Assembly: GCF_025351285.1 (NCBI RefSeq)
Contig: NZ_JANXWG010000053.1
Span: 45,584 to 109,583, forward strand
Direction of reading: 5' to 3'
DNA length: 64,000 nt
From: Novosphingobium sp.
Lineage (GTDB): Bacteria; Pseudomonadota; Alphaproteobacteria; Sphingomonadales; Sphingomonadaceae
The notes under the pieces: model-generated
What the model saw: the letters and a program-made list of their open reading frames with translations, nothing else
What the model was told of the DNA's origin: nothing
Database searches by the model: none
Position numbers and translations under genes: made by a program
Part shown: positions 1-9,611 of the stretch, piece by piece
Position numbering within the stretch: the first letter of the stretch is position 1
Layout: every line of letters starts with the position of its first letter

Positions 1-338
1 ATATGCGGCGATTGCCCCGCAAGATCGGTGGCAAGCGCGCCGATCAGCGTCGCGGCATCGGCCCCGGGGGTGACCAGCGGGGCGAGCCGGAAGCTGTACC
101 AGTTGACCAGTCCTTCGACCCGGCGCGCCTTGCGCGTCAGCGGCAGGACCGCGCGCGCTTTGCCAGCCTGGGCAACCGCGATCAGCGGCAGGATATCGGC
201 TTCCTCGACCAGCAGCCGCCACCATTCGAGCCGATCGAATGGCGTGGAATCGGGGCCGGGCGACAGCAGCGCCATCAACGCGGCATCGCCTTGGACTTCC
301 TTAAGATCGTCGTGATAAGCGACGTTCACCAAATTCAT
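1..338 (-). CDS. GNAT-family N-acetyltransferase-like protein (partial, 3' end outside window)
   Basis: The N-terminal 112 codons are present; the gene runs off the left edge. The reading frame starts MNLVNVAYHDDL and continues with an aromatic-rich stretch (RLEWWRLLVEE, VNWYSFRLAPL). This resembles the N-terminus of GNAT/FemAB-like acyltransferases found beside exosortase A exopolysaccharide loci, but the acetyl-CoA binding core lies outside the window. It is divergently transcribed from the acyl-CoA ligase with only 28 bases between them, so the two probably share a promoter region. The role in polysaccharide acylation is inference from position. Confidence 0.6.
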   Translation of the reverse strand, partial: MNLVNVAYHDDLKEVQGDAALMALLSPGPDSTPFDRLEWWRLLVEEADILPLIAVAQAGKARAVLPLTRKARRVEGLVNWYSFRLAPLVTPGADAATLIGALATDLAGQSPH

Positions 339-366
339 TGTCCCTGTCCTTTGCGGAGCCTTCGCC

Positions 367-1896
367 TTGCGCGCCGACCCGAACTCCCAGCCCGATGGCC
401 AACCCCGCCCGATCGATCACCTGCCGTTATGCGGCAAGGATGAAGCGGTGGCGCTGGTGCTCCGTTCGGGACCGCTTAGCTACCAGGCGTTAAATGCACG
501 TGTAGGTTTGCTTGCGGCCTGGCTCGCGGAGACCATTCCGGAACCCGGTTCGCGCGTCGCGACGTGGCTGCCCAAGAGCGAACTGGCCTGCCTGATGCCT
601 TTGGCAGCAGTGCGCGCCGGGCTGGTGCACGTGCCGGTCAACCCGCTGCTCAAGCGCGCGCAAGTTGCACACATCCTGGCCGATAGCGGCGCCAAGCTGC
701 TGATTTCAAATGGTGCGCGGCTGGATTCGCTGGCGTTGGGAGACGCAGGCAATGCGACTTGCATCGAGGAACAGGCGGTCTGGAACGCGGCTGCGACACT
801 CGGCAAGACGCTCGGACCAAGTTATGCGCCAACCGACGATCTGGCCGCGATCCTCTATACCAGCGGATCGACCGGCAAGCCCAAGGGTGTGATGCTCAGT
901 CACGCGAACTTGTGGCTGGGAGCGGTCAGCGTTGCATATTACCTTAAGATCGCGCCCGATGACCGGGTGCTGGCGGTCATGCCGCTGTCGTTCGATTACG
1001 GCCAGAACCAGTTGCTGTCGTCCTGGTACGCGGGTGCGAGCGTGGTGCCGCTCGATTACCTGGTTCCGCGCGATGTGGTGAAGGCGGTGGAGCGGCATGG
1101 CGTCACCACGCTGGGCGCGGTGCCGCCGCTGTGGCTCTCGCTGGTCGAGCAGGACTGGCCGGCCGAAACCGCCGCGAAGCTGCGCCGGCTGACGAATACC
1201 GGCGGCGCGTTGACCGAATCTCTGGTGCGGCGGCTGCGCGGGCAGTTTCCGCAGGCCGATCTTTACGCGATGTACGGGCTGACCGAGGCGTTCAGATCGA
1301 CGTATCTCGATCCCGCGCTGGTCGATGCCAACCCGACCTCGATCGGTAGCGCGATTCCCTTCGCCGAAATAATGGTCGTGGCCGACGACGGCACCGAGGC
1401 TCTGTCCGATCAGGAAGGCGAACTGGTCCACGCCGGGCCGCTGGTGGCGCAAGGCTATTGGCAGGACGAGGCACGCACGGCCGAGCGATTCCGGCCAGCG
1501 CCGGCGTTCTCGAAGCTGGGTGGCATGGCGGTGTGGTCGGGCGATCGCGTGCGGCGCGATGCGGCAGGGTTGCTGCATTTCGTCGGGCGGCGCGATGCGA
1601 TGATCAAGACGTCTGGCAACCGGGTCAGCCCACAGGAAGTCGAGGACGCGGCGATCGTGACCGGGCTGGTGGCCGAAGCGGTGGCGCTGGGCGTGGCCGA
1701 CGAGAAGCTGGGCGCGGCGATCCATCTGGTGGTGCGGGCGGCGGAAGGGGCCGATCGTGATGCGCTCGTTCCGGCTCTGGCGCGGACCTTGCCCAACTTC
1801 ATGGTGCCGCGCGCGGTGCATTGGCGCGAGGCGATGCCGATCGGGCCGAATGGCAAGATCGACCGCGTGGCGCTGGCGGCGGAGCTTGCTGCGTGA
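367..1896 (+). CDS. Acyl-CoA ligase (AMP-forming), exosortase A system-associated
   Basis: A 509-residue member of the AMP-dependent synthetase/ligase family, which activates a carboxylic acid as acyl-AMP and transfers it to CoA or a carrier. The signature ATP-binding motif YTSGSTGKPKGV lies near residue 165, followed by MYGLTE and by the C-terminal hinge and lysine region (GRRDAMIKTSGNRVSP, PNGKIDR). The frame opens with a TTG codon; the early PIDHL segment fits the start of the exosortase-associated subfamily (TIGR03098 type). It overlaps the next gene by 4 bases (GTGA), so the two are translationally coupled. The substrate is unknown; in XrtA loci the ligase and decarboxylase are thought to make a decoration for the polysaccharide. 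Confidence 0.88.
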   Translation: MRADPNSQPDGQPRPIDHLPLCGKDEAVALVLRSGPLSYQALNARVGLLAAWLAETIPEPGSRVATWLPKSELACLMPLAAVRAGLVHVPVNPLLKRAQVAHILADSGAKLLISNGARLDSLALGDAGNATCIEEQAVWNAAATLGKTLGPSYAPTDDLAAILYTSGSTGKPKGVMLSHANLWLGAVSVAYYLKIAPDDRVLAVMPLSFDYGQNQLLSSWYAGASVVPLDYLVPRDVVKAVERHGVTTLGAVPPLWLSLVEQDWPAETAAKLRRLTNTGGALTESLVRRLRGQFPQADLYAMYGLTEAFRSTYLDPALVDANPTSIGSAIPFAEIMVVADDGTEALSDQEGELVHAGPLVAQGYWQDEARTAERFRPAPAFSKLGGMAVWSGDRVRRDAAGLLHFVGRRDAMIKTSGNRVSPQEVEDAAIVTGLVAEAVALGVADEKLGAAIHLVVRAAEGADRDALVPALARTLPNFMVPRAVHWREAMPIGPNGKIDRVALAAELAA

Positions 1897-3131
1897 AGCC
1901 GCCCAATCCTAAACCACTGGGCCCTATTCCGCCCGGTTTTGCCGCGATCGATGGCGAACTTGCGATCGGTGGGTGCAAGGCGAGCGATCTGGCGGCTGAA
2001 ATGGGCACGCCACTGTTCGTCTATGCGCGTGATCGGTTGACCGAGCGTGTTGCCGCCTTGCGCGCGGCGATGCCGACGCGGCTGGCGATCCATTATGCGG
2101 TGAAAGCCAATCCGTTCGAGCCCGTGCTGCGGCATCTGGCGCCGCTGGTCGATGGCTTCGACATCGCTTCGGGCGGTGAACTGGCGATCGTGCAGGCGGC
2201 AGGGATCGATCCTGCGCGAGTCAGCTTCGCCGGGCCGGGCAAGCGCGATGCCGAGCTTGAGGCGGCGATTGCGGCGGGCGTCACGCTCAATTGCGAGTCG
2301 GAAGGCGAAGCGGATCGCACGCTCGCCATTTCCGCCCGGCTGGGCAAGGCACCGCGCATGGCGATTCGGGTGAACCCCGATTTCGACCTCAAGGGTTCGG
2401 GCATGAAGATGGGCGGCGGCGCCAAGCAATTCGGCGTGGATGAAGATCGCGTGCCCGCGCTGGCGCGGCGCCTGATCGCGGCCGGGGTAGAGTGGCGCGG
2501 GTTTCACATCTTCGCCGGATCGCAGGCGCTGAGTGCCGAAGCGATCATCGATACGCAGGCGCAGACGATCGCGCTGGCTGCGCGGCTGGCGGAGGAAAGC
2601 GGCGCGGCGCTGCTGCATTGCAACCTGGGTGGCGGGTTCGGTATTCCCTATTTTCCGGGCGATACGCCGGTAGACATTGCAGCGATCGGGGCTGCGCTGG
2701 GTGATCGGTTCGCGGATCTGCCCGAGGTGCTGCGTGAGACGAGGTTCTGCATCGAACTCGGCCGCTATCTGGCTGGCGAATCAGGCGTTTACCTGACACG
2801 GATCGTCGACCGCAAGGAAAGCCACGGCGAGGTGTTCCTTGTCACCGACGGGGGATTGCATCACCAGTTGGCGGCAAGTGGCAACTTCGGGACCGTGGTG
2901 CGGCGCAATTACCCCAGCGCCATCGCGACGCGCTTCGGCGCTGAACCCGGCGAAGAAGCCTCGATCGTCGGCTGCCTGTGCACCCCGCTCGACCGGCTGG
3001 CCGACAAGGGCCATTTCCCCCGCGCGGAAGTCGGTGATCTGGTCGCGGTGTTCTGCGCGGGGGCTTATGGTGCCAGCGCCAGCCCGGCGCAGTTCCTGGG
3101 GCAGGGGCCGGCGACGGAAGTCCTAGTCTGA
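1893..3131 (+). CDS. Pyridoxal-dependent decarboxylase, exosortase A system-associated
   Basis: A 412-residue fold-III PLP enzyme related to diaminopimelate/ornithine decarboxylases (TIGR03099 type). The PLP lysine sits in HYAVKANP near residue 68, the glycine-rich phosphate site appears as NLGGGFGIPY, and the C-terminal active-site cysteine region reads FCAGAYGASASP. The GTG start overlaps the ligase stop; the upstream in-frame ATG would lie deep inside the ligase. It ends 11 bases before a terminator hairpin, so ligase and decarboxylase form their own two-gene transcript. Family membership is clear; the decarboxylated substrate is not known. Confidence 0.88.
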   Translation: MKPPNPKPLGPIPPGFAAIDGELAIGGCKASDLAAEMGTPLFVYARDRLTERVAALRAAMPTRLAIHYAVKANPFEPVLRHLAPLVDGFDIASGGELAIVQAAGIDPARVSFAGPGKRDAELEAAIAAGVTLNCESEGEADRTLAISARLGKAPRMAIRVNPDFDLKGSGMKMGGGAKQFGVDEDRVPALARRLIAAGVEWRGFHIFAGSQALSAEAIIDTQAQTIALAARLAEESGAALLHCNLGGGFGIPYFPGDTPVDIAAIGAALGDRFADLPEVLRETRFCIELGRYLAGESGVYLTRIVDRKESHGEVFLVTDGGLHHQLAASGNFGTVVRRNYPSAIATRFGAEPGEEASIVGCLCTPLDRLADKGHFPRAEVGDLVAVFCAGAYGASASPAQFLGQGPATEVLV

Positions 3132-3142
3132 AAACCCGTTCC

Positions 3143-3163
3143 GCTGTCCCGCGATGGGACGGC
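3143..3163 (+). terminator. Intrinsic terminator after the ligase-decarboxylase pair
   Basis: The arms GCTGTCCC and GGGACGGC pair over 8 bases (one G-T wobble) around the 5-base loop GCGAT, followed by TTTC. It sits just after the decarboxylase stop and separates this pair from the export operon starting at 3316. Confidence 0.6.
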
Positions 3164-3315
3164 TTTCACATATCGCTAACCACAATCCGTGCCGGGCTGG
3201 GAAAAGGCTAACGGTATGTTCACCCTTTTTGGCGATAGCCGGTGTTGAAATGCAGTGATTTTCAGGCGCAGCACCAGCAGCGCAGAACGATCGCCGCGCA
3301 TTACAAGGACCGGCT

Positions 3316-3993
3316 ATGTTCCTGATTTCGCCGTCAAAGTCGCGCAGTTCCTGGCATCTGGGCAAGTTGCTCGCCGGTACGGCTGTTGCCAGCCTGGCGT
3401 TGTCGGGCTGCGCGGGCAGCGGCGGCGGCAGCACTGCGCAGCTTCCGCCGGCTTCGTTCGTGGCGATGCAGGAAGGCCCGGGCGAGGATTACCAGATCGG
3501 CCCGCTCGATGAATTGACCGTGTTCGTGTGGCGCAATCCCGAACTTGGCGCAAAGGTCCAGGTGCGGCCCGACGGGCGCATCACTACGCCGCTGATCACC
3601 GACATGCCGGCGGTGGGCAAGACCCCGTCGATGCTGGCCGAGGACATCAAGCTTCAACTCAGCCAATATATCCAGGAGCCGATCGTTTCGGTGATCGTCG
3701 ACAAGTTTGCGGGCACGTTCAGCCAGCAGGTGCGGATCGTGGGCGCCACGACCAAGCCCGCCTCGATCCCCTATCGCGCCAACATGACCGTGCTCGATGC
3801 GATGATCGCGGTGGGTGGCCTGTCCGAATACGCCGCGGGCAACCGCGCGCGGCTGGTGCGGTTCGACAAGCAATCGGGCACGCAGAAGGAATTCCGGCTG
3901 CGGCTGGCCGATCTGCTGCGCCGCGGCGATGCCAAGGCCAATGTCCTGCTCGTGCCCGGGGATGTGATCATCATCCCCGAGAGCACGTTCTGA
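3316..3993 (+). CDS. Polysaccharide export lipoprotein, Wza/EpsE type (XrtA system)
   Basis: A 225-residue polysaccharide biosynthesis/export protein. The N-terminus has a basic segment, a hydrophobic stretch and the lipobox LSGC near residue 32, predicting an outer-membrane-anchored lipoprotein. The Poly_export domain begins at YQIGPLDELTVFVWR, followed by SLBB-like repeats ending in VLLVPGDVIIIPES. It is shorter than E. coli Wza, as usual for the TIGR03027 group. It is the first gene of the export operon, 10 bases before the chain-length gene, and likely forms the periplasmic/outer-membrane conduit for the polymer. Confidence 0.88.
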   Translation: MFLISPSKSRSSWHLGKLLAGTAVASLALSGCAGSGGGSTAQLPPASFVAMQEGPGEDYQIGPLDELTVFVWRNPELGAKVQVRPDGRITTPLITDMPAVGKTPSMLAEDIKLQLSQYIQEPIVSVIVDKFAGTFSQQVRIVGATTKPASIPYRANMTVLDAMIAVGGLSEYAAGNRARLVRFDKQSGTQKEFRLRLADLLRRGDAKANVLLVPGDVIIIPESTF

Positions 3994-4003
3994 GAACTCG
4001 CTG

Positions 4004-5539
4004 ATGGGATCGATCTACGAAGAAGTGCGCATTGCGCTCCACGGGGTCTGGCACCGGCGCTGGCTGGCGATCGTGATCGCGTGGATGGTGTGCCTGCTCG
4101 GCTGGCTGGTGGTCGCGATGGTGCCCAACAGCTATGAATCGAAATCGCGGCTTTACGTCCAGATGGACGACGTGCTGGCCGACCAGATCGGCATCGGGCA
4201 GGGCGACCGCAAGCGTGACATGGACCGCGTGCGCCAGACGCTGACCAGCGCGCTCAACCTGGAAAAGGTCATCCGCAGCACGCGGCTGGGCGATCGCATC
4301 CATTCCGACAAGGAAATGGAATCCGCAGTGCTGTCGCTGGGGCGGCAGATCAAGGTCGTCAACAGCCAGGACAACGTGTTCGAGATTTCCGCCACGTCGG
4401 GCGATGGCGGGCTGAATGATTTGCAGAACGCCAAGCTGGCGCAAGGCATCGTCCAGAAGATGATCGACCTGTTCCGCGAGGAGAACCTTTCGGGCGGGCG
4501 CGGTGAAATGTCGAACACGCTGGCGTTCATGGACAACCAACTGGCCGACAAGCAGAAGGATCTCGAAGCCGCCGAACAAAAGCGCCAGGCATTCGAGGCC
4601 AAGAACGCCGACGTGATACCGAGCGTCGGGGGCCTGGGCGTGTCGGGCCGGATCACCGCGACGCGTGATGAACTGCGCGGCATCGATGCCGATCTCAGCG
4701 CGGCGCAGAGCGCACTGGCGGCCATCAACGGTCAGCTCGCCGGCACCCCGCAGACCATCGCCGTCAGCGGCGCGGCTGGCGGCGCACGCGGGGCTTTGGC
4801 GCAGGCGCAGGGCGATCTCGCCTCGATGCGCGCCCGCGGGATGACCGACGATCACCCCGACGTGATCACGATGAAGAACCAGATCGCCAGCCTGACCCGA
4901 TCCGCCGCAGCCGAAGCGGCGCATGGCACGGTCAGCGGCACGCCCAATCCGGCGTATAGTTCGCTGATCTCGATCCGCACAGACCGGCAGGCCTCGATTG
5001 CCAGCTTGTCCGCGCGCAAGGCGGCGTTGCAAAGCGAACTGACGCAGCTTGGCGCCAAGCAATATGCCGAGCCGGCGGTCGCCGCCGAAGCATCGCGCAT
5101 CAACCGCGATTACGACGTGCTCAAGTCGGGCTACGACAAGCTGCTCAAGGACCGCGAAGCGCTGCGGCTGCGCGGCCAGGTCGACAACGAGCGCAATTCG
5201 ATCAAGTTCGAAGTGGTCGATCCGCCGAGCACGCCGCGCAGTCCGATCGCACCCAACCGCCCGCTGCTGCTGCTGCTGGTGCTGGTGATCGGCGTGGGCG
5301 CTGGCGGCGGTGCGGCCTTCGCGCTGGGGCAGTTGCGGTCGAACTTTGCCACTGTCGGCCAGCTTGAACGCGCCACCGGAATGCCCGTGCTCGGCTCGAT
5401 CTCGCAGACATTGACCCGCGCCGCGCGCGGCCAGCGGATGCGCTATCTCCAGTATTTTGCGGGCGCCTGCTTCGGCCTGGTGGCTGTTTTCGTGCTGCTG
5501 ATGGGCATCGAATTCATGAAGCGCGGGATGGTGGCATGA
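4004..5539 (+). CDS. Polysaccharide chain-length determinant, Wzz family (XrtA system)
   Basis: A 511-residue inner-membrane protein with one membrane segment near residues 20-42, a long periplasmic domain rich in coiled coil (residues about 150-390, with EAAEQKRQAFEAKN-like heptads), and a second membrane segment near 425-445, followed by a further hydrophobic segment near the C-terminus. This layout fits the TIGR03007 type of polysaccharide co-polymerase. It has no kinase domain of its own; the partner kinase is the next gene, which it overlaps by 4 bases (ATGA). It is expected to set polymer length together with that kinase. Confidence 0.87.
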   Translation: MGSIYEEVRIALHGVWHRRWLAIVIAWMVCLLGWLVVAMVPNSYESKSRLYVQMDDVLADQIGIGQGDRKRDMDRVRQTLTSALNLEKVIRSTRLGDRIHSDKEMESAVLSLGRQIKVVNSQDNVFEISATSGDGGLNDLQNAKLAQGIVQKMIDLFREENLSGGRGEMSNTLAFMDNQLADKQKDLEAAEQKRQAFEAKNADVIPSVGGLGVSGRITATRDELRGIDADLSAAQSALAAINGQLAGTPQTIAVSGAAGGARGALAQAQGDLASMRARGMTDDHPDVITMKNQIASLTRSAAAEAAHGTVSGTPNPAYSSLISIRTDRQASIASLSARKAALQSELTQLGAKQYAEPAVAAEASRINRDYDVLKSGYDKLLKDREALRLRGQVDNERNSIKFEVVDPPSTPRSPIAPNRPLLLLLVLVIGVGAGGGAAFALGQLRSNFATVGQLERATGMPVLGSISQTLTRAARGQRMRYLQYFAGACFGLVAVFVLLMGIEFMKRGMVA

Positions 5540-6570
5540 CCGAACAGACCAGAATCCCGGTGCCCGACGCCGATGTGCTGCCAACCGGCACGCAACCGCG
5601 CGGTGGATCCCTGATCGAGCGCGCCGCGGGTCGTGCAACGCTGGCGGCGGCGCCGCCACCCGTGCTGCCCCTGGGCCAGCCGCGTCGTCCGGTCGTGGCC
5701 GCGGCGATCGCCCGTGCCGAGGCGCCCGAAGTTTCGCCTTCGGTGCCACAAAGCGAGCCTGCTCCAGCTACGCCCACAGCAACAGCCGCGCCGCGCAGGC
5801 ACACCGGCCCGCGTATGCGGATCGATCGCGCACATTTGCGCGAACAGTGCCTGATCGAACCCGACGGCCCGGTTACCGGGCTGCTTGAGGAATTCCGCAT
5901 CATCAAGCGGCAATTGCTGCTGACGGTATCCGAAGCGCGCGGCACCGAGGACGCCTCGGTGGGGCGCCGCATCCTGATCTGCTCGGCGCATCCTGGCGAG
6001 GGCAAGACTTTCTGCGCGGTCAACCTGGCGCTGTCGATCGCGGCTGAAAAGAACAACGAAGTCCTGCTGGTCGACGCCGATATCGCCAAGCCGAGCGTGC
6101 TTTCGACGCTGGGTTTGCCGGGCGGGCCGGGGCTGATGGACGCGCTCGCCGATCCGAACATCGCGGTCGAGGACTGCATCATGGCGACCGATATTCCGGG
6201 CTTCTACGTGCTGCCTGCGGGCAACCAGACAGGATCGGACACCGAATACCTCGCTTCGGCCCGGACCGAAGACGTGCTGGACCGGCTCGATCGGGCGATT
6301 TTGAGTGATTGGGACGCAGGGCGTCCGGGGCGCAACCGCATCGTGATCTTCGATTCGCCGCCCGCACTGGCCGCGTCTCCGGCGTCCGAACTGGCCATGC
6401 ATGTCGGGCAAGCAGTCATGGTCGTGCGCGCCGATCGCACCGGCGAGGCGGCGCTGCGCGATGCGCTCAACATCCTGTCGGGCTGCGACGACATTCGCCT
6501 GCTGCTCAATTGCACCAAGTTTTCCCCCACCGGCCGGGCCTTCGGCTCCTATTACGGGTACAAGGAATGA
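5536..6570 (+). CDS. XrtA-associated tyrosine autokinase (BY-kinase)
   Basis: A 344-residue cytoplasmic bacterial tyrosine kinase (TIGR03018 type). A Pro/Ala-rich N-terminal linker (residues 20-90) precedes the catalytic domain, with Walker A SAHPGEGKTFCAVN, Walker A' VLLVDADIAKPS and Walker B IVIFDSPPAL. The C-terminus GSYYGYKE carries a small tyrosine cluster, the usual autophosphorylation site. It overlaps both neighbours by 4 bases. It is expected to control polymer length and export through cyclic autophosphorylation with the Wzz protein. Confidence 0.9.
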   Translation: MTEQTRIPVPDADVLPTGTQPRGGSLIERAAGRATLAAAPPPVLPLGQPRRPVVAAAIARAEAPEVSPSVPQSEPAPATPTATAAPRRHTGPRMRIDRAHLREQCLIEPDGPVTGLLEEFRIIKRQLLLTVSEARGTEDASVGRRILICSAHPGEGKTFCAVNLALSIAAEKNNEVLLVDADIAKPSVLSTLGLPGGPGLMDALADPNIAVEDCIMATDIPGFYVLPAGNQTGSDTEYLASARTEDVLDRLDRAILSDWDAGRPGRNRIVIFDSPPALAASPASELAMHVGQAVMVVRADRTGEAALRDALNILSGCDDIRLLLNCTKFSPTGRAFGSYYGYKE

Positions 6571-8342
6571 GCGTTCTGCTGATCCGGGTCAGGCACTCCG
6601 TGCTGGCCGGCACCACCGCGCTGGCGCTGTGCTGGGCGCTCGCGCCCACGGCCGCCCATGCGCAGCAACTGGCGTACGAGGATGTTTCGGCCGACGGCCC
6701 GCATACATCCAGCGGCGACGCGGGCCTTGGCGGCGGCGATTCCCCTGATGAGGCGGATGGCAAATCACGCGGACGCAAGGGACACGAAAGCCACGCCAGC
6801 AACGGAGCGCGGACGAAAATCCAGCCCTATCTCGAAATCGACCAGAGCGTGTTCGGCAACTTCAAGTCTCCGCACGACGTGCTGACTTACACCACGATCG
6901 CCGCCGGCGTGGATGCTTCGATCACCGGACGCAACACCGAAGGCTCGGTTTCGGTCCGCTATGAACGCCGCATCAGCGAAAGCCGCAGCCGGCTGGGCGA
7001 CAGCGATACCGTTTCGGGCATCGCGCGCGTCCGGCATGATCTTGTGCCGCACACGCTGTCGATCGAAGCCGGCGGGCTGGCTGCGCGCACCCGGGTCGAG
7101 GCGGGCGGCAACGCCACGCTCAATCCGCAAGTCTCGGGCGATGCGGTCAGCCAGATCTATTCGCTTTACGCCGGCCCGGCGTTGTCGACGCACGTGGGCC
7201 GCGCCGCGGTCAACGGGTCGTACCTTGTCGGCTACACCAAGGTCGGTTCGCCCGGCGCGACGGTGCTCGCCCCCGGCCAGACCCGCGCCGATGTGTTCGA
7301 CCATTCGATCAGCCACGCCGCCAACCTGTCGATCGCCACCAAGGCGGGCGAGGGCCTCCCGGTCGGGCTGGGTGCCAACGTGGGCGCCAACCGCGAAGAC
7401 ATTTCCAACCTCGACCAGCGCGTCGAGGATTACCATGCCGAAGCCGTGGTTGCAGTGCCGTTGTCCTATGACCTGCAGGTCCAGGGCGGGCTGGGTTACG
7501 AAAAGGTCAAGGTTTCCTCGCGCGATGCGGTGCGCGATGTCAACGGCAACCCCGTTATCGGCGCCGATGGCCGCTATCAGACCGACAAGAGCGCCCCGCG
7601 CCAACTGGCCTACGACACGAGCGGGCTGATCTGGGATGTGGGCGTGATCTGGAAGCCCAGCCGCCGCACCTCGCTGTCGGCCTCGGTCGGCCGCCGCTAT
7701 GGTGGCATGGTCTACCAGGGCAGCTTCAACTTCGCGCCCGATGCCCGGCAAACCTTCAACGTTTCGGTCTACGAAGGCCTCACCGGTTTCGGCGGGCAAC
7801 TGACCAATGCGCTGTCGCAATTGCCGACCGACATTTCGGTCACGCGCAATCCGTTCAACGGCTCGCTCAGCGGCTGTGCAATCGGTTCTGCGACTGGCGG
7901 TTGCCTCAACAACGCGCTGTCGTCGGTCAATTCGGCAGCGTTCCGCTCGCGCGGGGTCAACGCGACGTATGGCCACCGCGTCGGTCGCTATCAGTTGGGC
8001 GTCGGCGCCGGCTACAGCCGCCGCAAGTTCATCGCCGCGCCGGGCACGGTGCTGGGCGCAGCCAACGGCACGGCCGACGAGAACTACTTCGTCGACGCCA
8101 CGTTCTCGGGCCCGATCGACCGCAGCACCCGCTTTTCGACACAGGTCTATGCGGACTGGTTCACCAGTGGCCAGAACAGGCTCGGCGATACCCGCGTGAT
8201 CGGCGCCAATGCTGCACTCAACAAGCAGATTACCGACCGGTTGACCGGCAACTTTGCAGTCGGCGTCGACGGGGTCGACCGCAAGGTGCTCGACGACGAA
8301 TGGGTCGGCCAGGCGCTGGTGGGGCTTCGCTACAACTTCTGA
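6567..8342 (+). CDS. Outer-membrane beta-barrel-like protein of XrtA system (TIGR03016 type)
   Basis: A 591-residue exported protein. The ATG overlapping the kinase stop gives a clear signal peptide (hydrophobic core then PTAAHAQQ cleavage region near residue 28). A Gly/Asp-rich linker follows, and the remainder has alternating hydrophobic residues and ends in VGLRYNF, a typical outer-membrane barrel C-terminus with terminal Phe. Position inside the locus fits the TIGR03016 family found only in PEP-CTERM/exosortase systems. Its exact job is not established; it may be the outer-membrane port or a polymer-binding barrel. Confidence 0.82.
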   Translation: MSVLLIRVRHSVLAGTTALALCWALAPTAAHAQQLAYEDVSADGPHTSSGDAGLGGGDSPDEADGKSRGRKGHESHASNGARTKIQPYLEIDQSVFGNFKSPHDVLTYTTIAAGVDASITGRNTEGSVSVRYERRISESRSRLGDSDTVSGIARVRHDLVPHTLSIEAGGLAARTRVEAGGNATLNPQVSGDAVSQIYSLYAGPALSTHVGRAAVNGSYLVGYTKVGSPGATVLAPGQTRADVFDHSISHAANLSIATKAGEGLPVGLGANVGANREDISNLDQRVEDYHAEAVVAVPLSYDLQVQGGLGYEKVKVSSRDAVRDVNGNPVIGADGRYQTDKSAPRQLAYDTSGLIWDVGVIWKPSRRTSLSASVGRRYGGMVYQGSFNFAPDARQTFNVSVYEGLTGFGGQLTNALSQLPTDISVTRNPFNGSLSGCAIGSATGGCLNNALSSVNSAAFRSRGVNATYGHRVGRYQLGVGAGYSRRKFIAAPGTVLGAANGTADENYFVDATFSGPIDRSTRFSTQVYADWFTSGQNRLGDTRVIGANAALNKQITDRLTGNFAVGVDGVDRKVLDDEWVGQALVGLRYNF

Positions 8343-8374
8343 CGGCACTTGAACTTACGGCCGGGAGGCATTCT

Positions 8375-9577
8375 ATGTACGACGAATTCTATGGACTGAG
8401 CGGACGGCCCTTCCAACTGGCCCCCGATCCCGCATTTTATTTCGAGAGCGTGACGCACCGCAAGGCGCTGTCCTACCTCAGTTACGGCCTGGCACAGGGC
8501 GAAGGCTTCATCGTGATCACCGGCGAGATCGGCGCGGGCAAGTCCACTCTGGCCGCGCACCTGACCGCCAGCGTCGATCCCGAACGGCTGACTGTGGCCC
8601 AGATCGTCACGAGCAAGCTCGACGCCGGCGAATTGATCCACGTCGCCGCCAACGCCTTCGGGCTCACGGTGCCGGGCAAGGACAAGGCCTCGGCGCTAGC
8701 CGCGATCGAATTGCATCTCCAGGACGAAGCCCGCGCCGGTCGGCGCGTACTGCTGGTGGTGGACGAGGCACAGAACCTGTCGATTTCCGCGATCGAGGAA
8801 CTGCGGATGCTGTCGAACCTGCAACTCGGCGCACACCCGCTGCTGCAGATCCTGCTGCTTGGCCAGCCCGAATTCCGCGACCTGCTCGATGGTTCGGCCG
8901 AGCTTGAACAGTTGCGCCAGCGCGTGATCGCCACGCACCACTTGTCGGCGATGGAGCCGGGGGAAACCGGGCCTTACATCGAACACCGACTGGCCCGGGT
9001 CGGTTGGACCGGCAACAATCCGGCGTTCGACCAGCGCGTCTATTCCGATATCGCCCGTGCAACCGGAGGCGTGCCGCGCCGGATCAACCAGGTAGCCAAC
9101 CGCCTGTTGCTGCTCGGATCGGTCGAACAGCGCTCGCGCATCGACGCGACGATGCTGAAGACGGTGCTGGCCGAACTGGCGCTCGACCGGCCGCTCGCGG
9201 CGCATCCAGTCAAGCCTGCGGCGGCGGAAGCGGTTGCAGCGGAGCCTGCTTCCGCCGATCCGGCAACTGGTCGCACATCTGTCACGCAGTTGTTCTCCGA
9301 GTCGGCAGCCCAGGCCGTGGGGCCGGACCTGATGCAGGCGCTGAAACAGCGCGACGAGCAGATCGCCGAATTGCAGCAAGCGGTGATCGAATTGGCCGAC
9401 ATGCGCGCCGCGAACGGAAAAACGACCGATCCAGAGCACGTGGCGGTTCTCGCCGATGCCAATGCCCGCGTCGCAACGCTTGAAGACCAGATTTCCGAAC
9501 AGGAACAAACGCTGCGGCATGTGCTGACGATGCTGATCGAATGGTTCGAAACGTCCGACCACCGCCGCGCCGCCTGA
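8375..9577 (+). CDS. XrtA/PEP-CTERM system-associated AAA ATPase (TIGR03015 type)
   Basis: A 400-residue ExeA/GspA-like ATPase. It begins MYDEFYGLSGRPFQLAPDP, typical of the family, with Walker A TGEIGAGKSTL near residue 51 and Walker B LLVVDEAQNLS near 127. After the ATPase core a Pro/Ala-rich linker leads to a C-terminal coiled coil (residues about 320-395). The ATG at 8375 is preceded by GGGAGG. Family members occur with exosortase exopolysaccharide loci; a role in assembling the export apparatus is inferred by analogy with ExeA. Confidence 0.87.
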   Translation: MYDEFYGLSGRPFQLAPDPAFYFESVTHRKALSYLSYGLAQGEGFIVITGEIGAGKSTLAAHLTASVDPERLTVAQIVTSKLDAGELIHVAANAFGLTVPGKDKASALAAIELHLQDEARAGRRVLLVVDEAQNLSISAIEELRMLSNLQLGAHPLLQILLLGQPEFRDLLDGSAELEQLRQRVIATHHLSAMEPGETGPYIEHRLARVGWTGNNPAFDQRVYSDIARATGGVPRRINQVANRLLLLGSVEQRSRIDATMLKTVLAELALDRPLAAHPVKPAAAEAVAAEPASADPATGRTSVTQLFSESAAQAVGPDLMQALKQRDEQIAELQQAVIELADMRAANGKTTDPEHVAVLADANARVATLEDQISEQEQTLRHVLTMLIEWFETSDHRRAA

Positions 9578-9611
9578 TCGCGGCACGAATTACAGGAACG
9601 GGATCACGGCC

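Noticed and set aside
706..1821. A 371-codon minus-strand frame opposite the acyl-CoA ligase
   Set aside because: Antisense shadow of a ligase with an intact ATP-binding motif; Arg/His-rich, no domain.
3971..5749. A 592-codon open frame on the minus strand opposite the Wzz and kinase genes
   Set aside because: It is a composition shadow: rich in Arg, His and Ala, no recognisable motif, and fully covered by genes with clear family motifs on the other strand.
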